Assembly (NCBI GenBank): GCA_030068145.1
Contig: JAPJBO010000881.1
Location: forward strand, 30,767-94,766
Reading direction: 5' to 3'
From: Diplonema papillatum
Lineage: Eukaryota; Euglenozoa; Diplonemea; Diplonemida; Diplonemidae
DNA length: 64,000 bases
Below are positions 42,757 to 53,790 of the stretch, piece after piece (within the stretch, counting starts at the first letter, position 1; every line of letters begins with the position of its first letter). A program made the position numbers and the translations under genes. The notes under the pieces were generated by a model. The model saw nothing but the letters and a program-made list of their open reading frames with translations. It was not told the DNA's origin and did not search any database.

Positions 42757-44739
42757 ATGCCGTCGTCACCGCCGATCTGGGCGCAGCACCCGCCGATGGA
42801 AGCGGAGCACGACTTTGCGGTCCACGGGATCCCGTCGCCGTACGAGTCGTACCAGAGGGCGCCGCCGCCGCCGACGCCGCCGTCGCGGCCGATGGAGCAG
42901 CGGTTCCTCGAGCCGCCGATGCCGCCGCGGAGGAGCTACGGGGCCCACGTGAAGGGCTACACGACGATAGGCGTCGCCCGCCCGGTGAACCACCGCGCCC
43001 TGCCGTCGTTCGTGCTGCCGGGACAGCGCGTGGAGGAGTACGGAGAGAGCGAGGAACCGGAGCCGGAGGAGGAACGGAAGGCGTCGAACGCGAGTTCACG
43101 GGTCGGCCGCACGGCGGAGCCAGCCGGCATCCCCATCGAAGACAAACTACTCCGCAGAGCGAAGCTCGCCGAGGCCAAGAAGGAGGCCCTGCGGGAACGC
43201 GCCATCCAGCAGGAAATGAAGCTCTGCAAAGAGAAGCCGACCATCTCGAAAAACGCGGCGAAGCGCGCATATTCACAGCCGTTGTACATCCGGTCGCAAA
43301 GCCGAGTCGCGCAGAAGAAGAAGGACCTCGAAGCAGCGACGGAGGCAGCCAACCTCATCGCCGAGGAGGAAGCCCGAAAATACACCTTCAAGCCGAAAAT
43401 CACGAAGCGAGGCCGCATGTCCATCGGGAAAGCGACCACCACAGATCCCATCGTGAAGCAGCACAAGATCGAGCGCGCCGTCCACGAGCAAGCCGCGGAA
43501 GACCTCGCCGAGTGCATCTTCAAACCCGAAATCAACACCCGGTCCGCGAAAATCGTCCAGTACAGCAAGCGGAAATCCACCGCCAGCGGACCCACCTACA
43601 CCCACGTCGATTCCCTCCTCGACCGGTCGGAGCAGGCGCGGCTCAAAAACTACCTGAAGGTGCAAGCAGAGGTGGATGCGATGCAGCCGGGGACGCCCGC
43701 GATATCGCCGTATGCGGCTCGAAAAGGGGGCGGGAGCATCGTAAAAAGACTGCACCCCGACTACTCGATTCCCGTCAGAAGCCCGTCTCACGGGTCCCGA
43801 GGTACCAGAACGCCTTCTCAACATGAGGCGTCGCATGACTACCCCTCTTACCACACCCCGGCTCAGAATCAGTCGCGGCAGCCGCAGGATCAGTCGCACT
43901 ACACTCCGTCCCACCACCCGTCCAACGTGCCGCCTACCTCCCACCATTCGCCAACGCATGCGCCGGAGGCTGACCAGAATTTCGCGTCCCACCAGTCGTC
44001 GAACGTGCCGCCGCAGTCGTACCACACGCCGTCGCAGGCGCAGAGCTTCGCGTCGCGGCAGTCGCCTTCGAACGTCTCGCGCCACTCGCCTGACCCGGCG
44101 CATGATTTCGCCTCGCAGCAGGCACATTCACAGCATTCACCCTCCCATGCACCGTCCCAACCTGAGTTTGCTCAGAATTTTGCGTCCCACCACACGCCGT
44201 CGCATCATGCGTCCAATGTGCAACCTCCGTCTCATCACACAACTGCTCATGCACCCGTCCATCCTGAGTTTGCTCAAAACTTTGCTTCCCACCACACGCC
44301 GTCGCATCATGCGTCCGATGTGCAACCTCCATCGCATCACACACCCGCTCATGCACCCGTCCATCCTGAGTTTGCTCAAAACTTCGCGTCCCACCACACG
44401 CCGTCGCATCATGCGTCCAACGTGCAACCTCCGTCTCACCATACGCCCGCTCACGCCCCGGTTCATCCCGAGTATGCGCAGAACTTCGCGCCCCACCACA
44501 CTCCATCGCATCACGCGTCCAGCATGCAACCTCCGTCTCACCACACACCCGCTCACGCGCCGGCCCATCCTGAGTTTGCGCAGAACTTCGCGTCCCACCA
44601 CACGCCTTCGAATGCACCGTCGTACGCGCCCAACAACGCACCGCTGAGTTACCATACACCCTCTCACCAACCTTCGCCCTACAAATCTGTCGGCTCACCC
44701 ATGCTGTCTTCGCGGACTCCCCGCGAAAGACTCCTGTGA
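42757..44739 (+). CDS. 660-residue protein with FKPxI motifs and His-rich repeats
   Basis: ATG in TCAAAATGCC, stop TGA. Residues 1-60 are Pro-rich; 95-110 acidic; 126-208 predicted charged helix or coiled coil (AKLAEAKKEALRERAIQQEM, AATEAANLIAEEEARKY). Two motifs follow, YTFKPKI (209-215) and CIFKPEIN (253-260), of the aromatic-x-P-x-I type common in large protist cytoskeletal and flagellar proteins. From about residue 350 the chain is low-complexity His/Pro/Ser. About five imperfect 34-residue repeats (HPEFAQNFASHHTPSHHAS) lie at nt 44150-44600. A structural or scaffold role is inferred; no enzyme domain is seen. Three truncated 5' copies lie upstream; no 3' copies were found. A different spliced C-terminus (see 44910) is possible. 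Confidence 0.85.
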   Translation: MPSSPPIWAQHPPMEAEHDFAVHGIPSPYESYQRAPPPPTPPSRPMEQRFLEPPMPPRRSYGAHVKGYTTIGVARPVNHRALPSFVLPGQRVEEYGESEEPEPEEERKASNASSRVGRTAEPAGIPIEDKLLRRAKLAEAKKEALRERAIQQEMKLCKEKPTISKNAAKRAYSQPLYIRSQSRVAQKKKDLEAATEAANLIAEEEARKYTFKPKITKRGRMSIGKATTTDPIVKQHKIERAVHEQAAEDLAECIFKPEINTRSAKIVQYSKRKSTASGPTYTHVDSLLDRSEQARLKNYLKVQAEVDAMQPGTPAISPYAARKGGGSIVKRLHPDYSIPVRSPSHGSRGTRTPSQHEASHDYPSYHTPAQNQSRQPQDQSHYTPSHHPSNVPPTSHHSPTHAPEADQNFASHQSSNVPPQSYHTPSQAQSFASRQSPSNVSRHSPDPAHDFASQQAHSQHSPSHAPSQPEFAQNFASHHTPSHHASNVQPPSHHTTAHAPVHPEFAQNFASHHTPSHHASDVQPPSHHTPAHAPVHPEFAQNFASHHTPSHHASNVQPPSHHTPAHAPVHPEYAQNFAPHHTPSHHASSMQPPSHHTPAHAPAHPEFAQNFASHHTPSNAPSYAPNNAPLSYHTPSHQPSPYKSVGSPMLSSRTPRERLL

Positions 44740-44909
44740 CAAGAACTTGCGTAGAAGCGGGCGAGTGGAAGCTGGTGCAAGCCACGGTTGTTACCGGGTC
44801 CACCTTTAACCCCCCTGGAACTGCGGCGCGCTGCCTGCCGTGTCCATCATCACGGTGCCGGCAAAAACGAAGCAGCGCCACCCGTGAACTCGAAGGCAAG
44901 GGGTCGCAG

Positions 44910-45026
44910 AAGCCTTCACTCACACCGGCGGGGAAGGGAAAGGACAAAAAGAGACCGCGCGAAGATGATGATTCGAAGGGAAAGGACGCGCCCGAAGCGC
45001 TCCACGGGGTACGATCGAAGAGGTAG
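44910..45026 (+). CDS. possible terminal exon, Lys/Asp-rich tail
   Basis: After GGGGTCGCAG, an acceptor-like site, the frame reads a charged tail (TPAGKGKDKKRPRED, then SKGKDAPEALHG) and stops at TAG. It has the look of a real coding sequence but no ATG. It may be an alternative last exon of the 42757 gene or belong to a lost gene. The splice donor is not identified. Confidence 0.3.
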   Translation, partial: KPSLTPAGKGKDKKRPREDDDSKGKDAPEALHGVRSKR

Positions 45027-45675
45027 TCGCCTAGCAACCAATGCCGACCGTCGCCACAGATACTCCGCATTCTAACCTCAAGCTATCACGCTTCACCACG
45101 GTCTTCCAGGTCCACCTCTATCTCCTGCAGCCACCACCACCACAGATTCTCTGCATTGTATCTCCAAACATTCACAGTACACTGTGGTTTATCCCGTTCT
45201 ATGGAGACCGTTACATCCAGAAGAAGAGAAGAACCCTCAAGTAAACCTCTCCTCGTGTGTCCATCATCTCTAACGACGCGTTGCGAATAAGTGAGAGCGA
45301 GAGAGAATCCAGTCTCTTCCCGAACTCGGTGAATTGACGGGACCGATACCACATTGCAACTTGAGGTCCTGAGCACAAGCAGCCCCCGTAGCCCATCTCC
45401 TACAGCACGGTTTCCAAAAAACCGATAGACTGTTGTGTACTTGTACATGCCCAAAATCAACACAAGTCTTTTCTACACCTTCAACCCACGTGCTTGGGGG
45501 TTGGACATGCGACAAAAAACCGCACCATACTGAGGAGGGCCTACCGTAAGTAAGGTATGTGGACAATGGCCGAAACCACCAATGACCAACAACCAAGGTA
45601 CTCACCGATCCTCTTACCTCGTGTAACCACTACTCTGACGACACTCAGAGCACAAAGGATATCTTCCCTTAACGA

Positions 45676-45735
45676 CGAAGGTCACCCGGAGACTTTAAAA
45701 CCCCGGAGTTTCAAGCGAACTTTCACTCTAAAAAA
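45676..45735 (+). repeat. dispersed ~55-bp module, best single copy
   Basis: AAGGTCACCCGGAGACTTTA, then AAACCCCGGAG, TTTCAAGCGAACTTTCACTC and TAAAAAA: the consensus used in this annotation. Confidence 0.85.
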
Positions 45736-45871
45736 AATAAGCGCGTGTTCTTCGTCGAAATATGTATGATATTCAGGCGCGAAAAACAGCAAAGAAAAGA
45801 CATCCGTTCGTCGGTTTGGGACCGGCGGACTTCGTTGAGTCCATCTCCTTTCTCCGAGATTCTCTGTCAAG

Positions 45872-46110
45872 ATGCTAGCCGCCGCCATAGGGCGGGCTAT
45901 TGCCAAAAGGAGGAGAGCCCGCGAAACAACGTGCCAACACACGCCTGCCAGGCGGTCTCGTCCGCCAGTCAGAACGCCCCCGGCTGCGCCACCATCGGTG
46001 CAACAATCATCTTTGACAGGGCCACGGCTCGCTCCGCGCCCACGGCGCAACGACTTGCGCCCGCCGTAGTAGTACGGGATTGTAGTGGGGCGACCGGATA
46101 CTCCTCGGAG
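45872..46110. other. small ORF-bearing fragment shared with 53320-53550
   Basis: The + strand reads a 65-codon Arg/Pro-rich ORF ending RRNDLRPP. The fragment upstream of MEMO (53323-53496) ends RRNYLRPP and also shares R-x-P-V-R-T. About 60 bp around the stop are similar (TAGTACGGGATTGTAGTGGG versus AAGTACGTGGTTGTAGTGAG). The minus strands also match (PVAxLQxRTxxAG), so strand and coding status are unresolved. Confidence 0.3.
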
Positions 46111-46282
46111 AGATGGTCCCTGCACTCTAACTCGTCTCTCTCTCTCTCTCTCTCCTTTTTTCCCCCCTGAGCCACTCTCCCGTGTTTTACCCGCTGCTGA
46201 CCAACGAAGTCGGGATGCGAAGCCTCCTCCTTTCTTGGTCTTCGGCGTTTGTATCGGCCCCCTTGCCAATCGTGTTGTTACA

Positions 46283-46515
46283 TTTTGTTTTTGTATAAGC
46301 ACCTGCTTTGTAGGAAACGCTTGATGAGACTGCCAGTTGTGATAGATCAAAGGAGGTAAACGAGCTGTAGCCCACACGAAACACAGGTAAATCTGGGTTT
46401 AGTGGCGGGCGTAAGCGTTCAACAAAAAAGACCCACTTTGTAGTTGTATTGTTTTCTCCCCCTCTAGCCTCCTTCGAAATGAGCAAGGCAGTCCCTCGAG
46501 TATTTCCGCCTGCTG
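46283..46515 (+). repeat. 'AGGAGGTAAA' dispersed repeat (copy 5)
   Basis: Full-length like 605-848: TTTTTGTATAAGCACCTGCT, GATCAAAGGAGGTAAACGAG, GGCGGGCGTAAGCGTTCAAC, CTAGCCTCCTTCGAAATGAG. Confidence 0.75.
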
Positions 46516-46639
46516 TAAATCTGTGCAAAAAAAGAGCGTTCGACAAACTTTCGTCTCAAAGCTTCCTTGTAGTTCCTTCCCGACATTCCTCCGCTCAGTC
46601 AGCTCTGAAGGGCCGGAGGCACACTGCAACCTCGGAAAC

Positions 46640-47867
46640 CGTCCAGCTTTGTTTGCGCGTGCCGGTTGATCGTTTTCCCACTTGTATTTACCCTGTGTGT
46701 ATTCAGGTAAGGAATTCTGATCAACTGCCAAAACACGCTGCCCTACGTTTTTTTAGCCTGCACAATACATTGAAAGGGCAAGCCACAAGATTGTTAGTAC
46801 TAAAAGTACGGGAAGACTCTTGTCAGTGGTGCTCCCGCCCCGTGTTGAGCCATGCGTGCGCTGGTGCTTGCGAGCTGGCTGGGCTTGTGAGCTGGCGCGC
46901 TTCGCGTGGTGCTGCGCATACTGTGCAGGATAGTCGAAGGCCTGACAATCACACTAATGCAACACATTTACGACGGTGCTGGCCGTGGACTCGCCGGACG
47001 TCGTCAATTACCGCCACGCACGCGGCGTGTCGGCGGTGGGTGCCTCAGCTGCGAATCGTGCATCCAGTGGTTCGTCCACCCGGCCTCTCAGGAAGACAGA
47101 AGACAGACTAGCGAAATCTCACTCGCCAAGGTGGCTCTGAGGATGCATGACACGCGCGGAGAGAGAACCGCGACGCCGGCGATGCAGATTCTCGCCACAG
47201 TTTCTTTGCATTCTAATCCAGCAGATGATGCGTATTTGTTCCGACGCTCAGGTAGGACGGCTCCGGACGAGACGGGACCTGCGCTTCGTATACCAGACGG
47301 GCAGTATATGTGCACGTACAATCTTCAGCCCCGAATTTCCCATACCTGAGAGCCACATGAGACCATTATCAAATCAACAGCTTACGAAGCTAGTCGTGGA
47401 GGTCACCCTCTCCCGCAACCGTGGACAGCAAAAACTCGAGGGGTCGAGTCAACTATTCCCTGCACTATCTGCGCACTTTCAATGCAAGGTACAAAATCCG
47501 TACAGAAATATGTACATGACAGAAAAAGCAAGGCCACTACCCAACGGACAGCGCTTTTGCACCCTACCCCCTCAACGACCGGAGACTGCTCCTTACCCCC
47601 TTGCCGACGGGGAACGTTTATTAATGTCGAAAACGCCAGAACCCGAGCTGGAGTTCGGACACCGCCCCCTCCAGAGCAACAGAGCAAAGACACGTCGAAA
47701 AGGATCAACGTTCACTGCTGCGGGGAGATGTGTTGCGAAACCTTTCCAAGGAGCAGGTTTCGCATTTTTTAGAGTTCGTAAATCCGAGTTTTGTCCCCAC
47801 AGATTTCCCAGAAGACTTTCTGCACGCTGGACAGCCTCCCCCCGCCCGTACGGGATGCTTGTGCGCA
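46640..47867. other. repeat debris upstream of the 1321-residue gene
   Basis: A minus copy of the GGTTGATCAG family (46640-46800), a CTAATGCAACACATTT segment (46954) and short ORFs without a recognised domain. TTTTTTAGAGTTCG at about 47766 is a weak minus module. A reversed AACAATGCATTGTT-family copy follows at 47868-47945. Confidence 0.45.
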
Positions 47868-48089
47868 CGAGCGGAACTCACCTGCTTTGGTAAGTTTCAT
47901 GTAGTACGCTGCCAAATACGGGCACCAACAATGCATCGTCAACGCAAGAAAGTGAACACATTACGAAGGTGGGTTGGGAAAAAAGAGAGGAAAGGCCGGG
48001 GGTGGGCCACACCCCCAACTCACCCACTCTCCCCGCACGCCTCTCTGCACGCGGGAGTCGGTGTCGGAAAAAAGTGTACAGCAATCGAC

Positions 48090-51000
48090 ATGGGGTTCGA
48101 AAGTCCCGGCGGCGAGGAGGAGGTGACGGGGGGTCTTTCGGGAGGACCGACGCTGTGCCACATGGGTCCGGGGGGTGGGCAGCACGCAGGCGTGGGGAGG
48201 ACGACCGTTTCGGGGGCGGCGGCTGGGGGGGGTCGGAGCTGCACGAACGAATGCGCGGAGCGCATTGGGGAGCTTGAGCAGCTGGTGGTGCACTGCATGG
48301 TGAAGATCGAGGAGCTGGAGGCCAAAGTCGACGGCTTCGCCGCGGCCCGGTTCGCTCCCGACCCGCAGCCAGCGGGCCGCGGTGCTCCCGAGGAACGCCT
48401 TGCGGGCGTCACCCTCCAACCAGAGCGACTTTTCCCCGAAAACAGCATGAGCCGTATCCCGTTTTCCGACAATTTTGTGCTCGAAGCTTCCTCTGCCGCC
48501 GCGCAGGACTGTGCACTCCCGCCCTCTCGCTTGTCCGGTGTCTCTCCGGAGTTGGCAGCTGGCTGCCACCGGCCAGGCTCTCACCTGCTCATGGGCGGCA
48601 TTGCGGGGGGGTTTCATGGGCTTTCCCCGCAAACGGCAGTCCAGCACCCGCTGGAAAGAGCACACGGAGTTTCTCCAGAGTTGGCTCCGGCAGCTGGCTG
48701 CCACCCGCCAGGCTCTCACCTGATGCCGGGTGGCATTGCGGGGGGGTTTCACTCGACATCCGGACTTTCCCCGCAAACGGCAGTCCAGCACCTGCCAGAC
48801 AGTGCACACCCGCCCTCTCGCTTGCCCGGGGTTTCTCCGGAGTTGGCAGCTGGCTGCCACCGGCCAGGCTCTCACCTGCCGCCGGGTGACATTGCGGGGG
48901 GGTATGAGGCGCCCGGACTTTCCCCGCAAACGGCAGTCCAAAGTGCATACCCGCCCTCTCGCTTGCCCAGGGTTTCTCCGGGGTTGGCTCCAGCAGCTGG
49001 CTGCCACCAACCAGGTTCTCACCTGCTGGGTGGCTTTGCGGGGGGGTTTCACGGACTTTCCCCGCCAACGGCAGTCCAGCACCCGCTGGAATGTGCCCAC
49101 GGAGTTTCTCCAGAGTTGGCTCCGGCAGCTAGCTGCCACCAACCAGGCGGCTCTCACCTGCTGCCGGGTGGCAGTGCGGGGGGGTTTCACCCGACGCCAG
49201 CCCAACCGGCACCCCAGCACCCGCCAAAGGGTGCACACCCGTCGTCTCGCCTGCCCGGGGTTTCTCCGGGGTTGGCTCCAGCAGCTGGCCGCCGGGAGTT
49301 GGACGCCCGCGCGAGCGCGCAGCCGCTCTTCTTGCGCGACTCGGCGGCTGGCGGCGCTGCGGTCCCGGCGGTGTCCGAGTACACCCGGCGGCAAATCATC
49401 CGGCACGCCGAAAGCCAGAAGCTCGAAGGATCAGCGGGCATCGCCGAGGGTTCCAGCCTCTACGCGAGCCGTTTGCAGACAGCCCCCCTTGCGTACGGGC
49501 AGGCTGACGACCAGCAATTTCTGCACGAAAACCAGTCCGCCGAATGCCGGAAGCTTGAAGCATCAGCGGGCATCGCCGAGGGTTCCAACCTCTACGCGAG
49601 CCGTTTGCAGGCACCCCCTCCCGCGTACGAGCAGGCGGGCAACCAGCAATTTCTGCCCGAGAACCAGTATGCCGAATGCCGGAAGCTCGAAGCATCAGCG
49701 GGCATCGCCGAGGGTTCCAACCTCTACGCGAGCCGTTTGCAGGCAGCCCCCCTTGCGTACGAGCAGGTCGGCAACCAGTTCGTGCAATCTCTGCACGAAA
49801 ACCAGCACGCCGAATGCCAGAATCTCGAAGAGGCGGCAGGCACCGCCGAGCCTTCGAGCTTGTATGCCAGCCGTTTGCAGGCTTCCCACGCGTACGGGCA
49901 CGCTGGCAACCAGCAATTTCTGCACGAGAACCAGCACGCCGAATGCCAAAGGCTCGAAGAGTCGGCAGGCGCCGCCGGGCCTGCGGGCTTGTACGCTAGC
50001 CGTGTGCAGGCTTCCCACGCGTACGGGCACGCTGGCAACCAACAATTACTGAGACCTGAGAACCAGCACGCCGAATGCCAAAGGCTCGAAGGGTCGGCAG
50101 GCGCCGCCGGGCCTTCGGGCTTGTACGCCAGCCGTTTGCAGGCTGGACATCAGCAGCACCTGCCCGAGGATCGGCAGACGGCGGGCTGGGCTGCGCTGTG
50201 TGAGCGTCCCGACCTGTCCGCGGGCGCCCGGTCTGCCGCTGCCGCCGCCGCGTTTCCGCCCGAAACCGACGAGCCGCACGCGCCGGGCATCCTGCTGAGC
50301 CCGACGGTCGAGGCGGTCCCAAGCCACGCCGCCCCTCCCGCCGGGCGCCGCCTGATCCTCTTCGAAAGCCAGCAGCTTTTGCCCCGCGAGGCCCGGGCTT
50401 CCGGGCACGGAAACCAGCGATTTGACACCGCCGCCGGCTCCTCAGAGCCCCTGTTTGACCGGTCCACGGCTCGTGGCCACATCCTCTCGGAAGCCTCCGG
50501 ACGGGATGCGCATGAAAACCAGCCAGTCGCTGGGACCTCGGAGGCTCGGTATGATCGGTCAACCCGTGACTACGCCCTCTTGAAAATCTCCGGACGGCAA
50601 CTCTCCGCGCATGAGAACCAGCGTTTTGACACCGCCGCTGGGACCTCGGAGCTCCCGTATGACCGGTCCACGGTTCGTGACCACATCCTCTCGGAAGCCT
50701 CCGGACGGCATCCCATCGCGCATGAAAACCAGCCAACCGCTGGGACCTCGGAGCCCCTGCATGATCGGTCTACCCGTGACTACGCCCTGTTGAAAGTTTC
50801 CGGGCGGTATCTCACCGCGCGTGAAAGCCAGCGATTTGACACGGAACCACTGTGTGACCGGTCTACCCGCGACCACGCGCATGAAAGCCAGCGTTTTGAC
50901 GCAGCCGCTGGGACCTTGGAGCCTCCGTATGAATGGTCTAATCGTGACCATGCCCTCTCGAAAGTCTCCGGGCGGCAACCCGTCGCGCGTGAAAACCAGC

Positions 51001-51290
51001 GCTTTGATGCAGCTGCTGGCACCTTGGATCCCCCGTATGACCGGTCCACGGCCCGTGACCACGCCCCGTACCTACCCGTCGTGTACGAAGCGCACGGCAC
51101 CGCGTTCAAACCGCTGCAGTCTCCGACCGGCGCCGATTCGCGGTCGGATCCCGCCAGGGCGCTGCCGGCGCGCGGCTCAGCAGCTGCCCCCTCAAGCTGG
51201 GACCCCAGCAAACCCTGCGAGCCGGCCCTCACCACCGCCTGGAACCTCGTCTCCGCCGCCGCCCAGCAGCAGCAGCCACAACAGCATCAA

Positions 51291-51322
<32 letters not shown>

Positions 51323-52055
51323 GCAACAGCAACCCGCGGTGGAGGGGTTTCCCACTGCCGGCCTGGGCGGGGAGGGGAAGGCTGGTCTCGTGCCTGCCGC
51401 ACCACCAGCGGCGACAGCAGCAGCAGCAGCAGCAAACGCTGACGGCGCCCGCGCTTCGGCGCACGGCTGGGACGCGTTCAAGCCGCTGCAGTCTCCCGCC
51501 GCCGATTCGCGGTCGGAAGCGTCGGATCCCGCCAGGGCGTTCATCGAGGAACCCGAAGCGCGCCGGAAACAGCTGCGCTACGACCAGCAGCAGCAGCAAC
51601 TGCAACACCAGCAGGAACACGAACAGCACCAGCAACAACAACTGCAGCAAGAACAGCAGCAGCAGCAGCAGCAACCGCAACAACAGCAGCAACAGCAACA
51701 ACAGCCGTGGGTAGGGCACCGGAACAAAAAGTGCGCTGTTTCCCCCGAGAGGCAGCCCGCCGGGGCGCCGTCCACGATAGCGCTGGCCGGGGTGACGGCG
51801 GAGCAGGCCTGGATGCCCCGGTCGTCGCCGACGCCCTGCAGCCCGAGCCAGCTGGCGATCCACCCAACGCCCGTCCAGCACCCGGCAGGGGTGGTCCGAC
51901 CCCCCCAATTGTCGCCGCGGCCCATACCGGCCGCGCACGCGACGACACCCCACCTGCCATCGCAGCACACCCGCGCCCACCGCTTGCGCTCACCGCAGTC
52001 CATCTCGCCGGCACAAGGCGCATCCGCCGACACCAGCACCGACAGGTTGGGCTAA
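48090..52055 (+). CDS. 1321-residue repeat protein with poly-Q tracts
   Basis: The frame is open from 47730, but its first part translates dispersed repeats, so ATG 48090 (GACATGGGG) is chosen. Residues 1-60 are Gly-rich. A short coiled coil follows (ERIGELEQLVVHCMVKIEEL). Then come three tandem repeat zones. Zone A is about six copies around GVSPELAPAAGCHPPGSHL (nt 48520-49290). Zone B is six copies around ENQHAECQRLE, with LYASRLQ (nt 49400-50170). Zone C is about eight copies around NQRFDTAAGTSE, with YDRST (nt 50400-51080). Two FKPLQSP segments and long CAG/CAA-coded Gln tracts follow (nt 51260-51330, 51580-51710), then a Pro/Ser-rich tail. No enzymatic domain is recognised. It is probably a disordered scaffold or RNA-granule-like protein. 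Upstream exons cannot be excluded (CCCCACAG at 47794). Confidence 0.8.
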
Positions 52056-52074
52056 AGAGCAACACGTCATTGAG

Positions 52075-52664
52075 CCCGCCTGTCCCAGCAGCAGCAAAAA
52101 CTGCAACACCGGCAGGAACATGAACAGCACCAGCAACAACAACTGCAGCAACAGCAACAGCAGCAGCAAGAACTGCAACACCAGCAAGAACATGAACAGC
52201 ACCAGCAACAACAACTGCAGCAACAGCAGCAGCAGTAGCAGCAGCAACCGCAACAACAACAGCAGCATCAACAACAGCAGCAGCAACCGCAACAACAGCA
52301 GCAGCAGCAACAACAGCAGTGGGTAGGGCACCGGAACAAAAAGTGCGCTGTTTCCCCCGAGAGGCAGCGCCGTCCATGATAGCGCTGGCCGGGGTGACGG
52401 CGGAGCAGGCCTGGATGCCCCGGTCGTCGCCGACGCCCTGCAGCCCGAGCCAGCTGGCGATCCACCCAACGCCCGTCCAGCACCCGGCAGGGGTGGTCCG
52501 ACCCCCCCAATTGTCGCCGCCGCCCATACCGGCCGCGCACGCGACGACACCCCACCTGCCATCGCAGCACACCCGCGCCCCGCTTGCGCTCACCGCAGTC
52601 CATCTCGTCGGCACAAGGCCGACAGGTTGGGCTAAAGAGCAACACGTCATTGAGCCCGCCTGTC

Positions 52665-52704
<40 letters not shown>

Positions 52705-52740
52705 CCCGCAGCAGCAGCAACGACAGCATCAGCAGCACTG
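52075..52740 (+). pseudogene. partial 3' copy of the poly-Q protein gene
   Basis: From CAACACCGGCAGGAACATGA it repeats the gene from the second Gln tract to the tail (GTAGGGCACCGGAACAAAAA, CTGGCCGGGGTGACGGCGGA), with a 9-bp loss at GAGGCAGCGCCG and frame changes at the end. A CAG tract of different length follows a repeat of GGTTGGGCTAAAGAGCAACA. No start codon is present. Confidence 0.85.
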
Positions 52741-52990
52741 ACAGATTGAGCCAGAGGGTAACACATCATTCATTTAGCCAGCCTGGCCTAGCAGCCACAG
52801 CCGCAGCAGCAGCAGCGGCAACAACAGCAGCAACAGCACTGACAGGTTGAGCCAGAGGGTAGCACCTCATTTAGCCAGCTTGGCCCAGCAGCCACAGCCG
52901 CAGCAGCAGCAACAACAACAGCAACAGCACTGACAGGTTGAGCCAGAGGGTAACACATCATTTAGCCAGCCTGGCCTAGCAACCACAGCC
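52741..52990 (+). repeat. ~95-bp minisatellite with CAG/CAA tracts, about 3 copies
   Basis: Units share GACAG(A/G)TTGAGCCAGAGGGT, CATCATTTAGCCAGCCTGGC and CAGCAGCC followed by CAG/CAA runs. They derive from the 3' flank of the poly-Q gene (compare GACAGGTTGGGCTAAAGAGC). Confidence 0.85.
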
Positions 52991-52999
52991 GCACCTATA

Positions 53000-53790
53000 T
53001 GAACCCAGTACCGGTCCCATCGTTCTGCATGCATCCTCATGCGTCCAACGTTATCGCACGCATTCTATCGTGGACTGTCTCAGGCGTCCCTTCGTTCCTC
53101 TTGTCGTTTCTTTTAAACTGTCGTCTCTCGTCCCCCGCCGGATCTCAAACATAAACCAACGCTATAAACAGTGTACGTAGAGGCCTAGATGAACCCGCGT
53201 GTTCCAAAGCAAAGCAACATTTTCTTCTTGACTCGCCGCATTTGCACATTCGCAGCAGCTAATCGGTAGGACCACTGAACCAGCGATAGCTTGCCTGAGT
53301 GCACTTTCGCCTGAGGTTTTCGATGTTCTGGTGGCTCCTGTCTCGCTCCTCAGGTAGGCCGCCGAAAGCGGCTAAAGCTGCAGCTCGCAGCCCCGTTCGC
53401 ACGATACCCTGTCACAGCGACAGCCACATGGGTCAGATCCCTCCATCAAAACGTAGGTCGTTCCGCCTCCGACGGAACTACCTACGCCCGCCTTAGAAGT
53501 ACGTGGTTGTAGTGAGGCGACCGGAAACTCCTCGATTTCCCAAATCGTCCGGTCTTGTGCGGTCCACACATCGTATGAGCCGACCGGACGGCCCTTTGGA
53601 AAAACCAGTTACTGGGATGAAACTCTCACCCGGGGCGAGGACCTGCAGCTGTTGTTAACTTCAGCGCGTCTCTCAGCGCAGGAAAGTGAATCGTGCAGTG
53701 TATAGTCGTCTCGCACACGGATCGTAGCAGGAAAACACCCACCGCCACCTCCCCTCGCCCACCTCAACCACCGAAGACCAGAAACAAAAA
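53000..53790. other. region upstream of MEMO
   Basis: Includes the small ORF-bearing fragment at 53323-53550 (see 45872). The MEMO promoter should lie here, but no clear TATA or initiator element is recognised. Confidence 0.4.

Noticed and set aside
47730..48089. N-terminal 120 residues of the long 1441-codon frame
   Set aside because: Much of this part translates a reversed dispersed repeat (47868-47945), so the ATG at 48090 is preferred.
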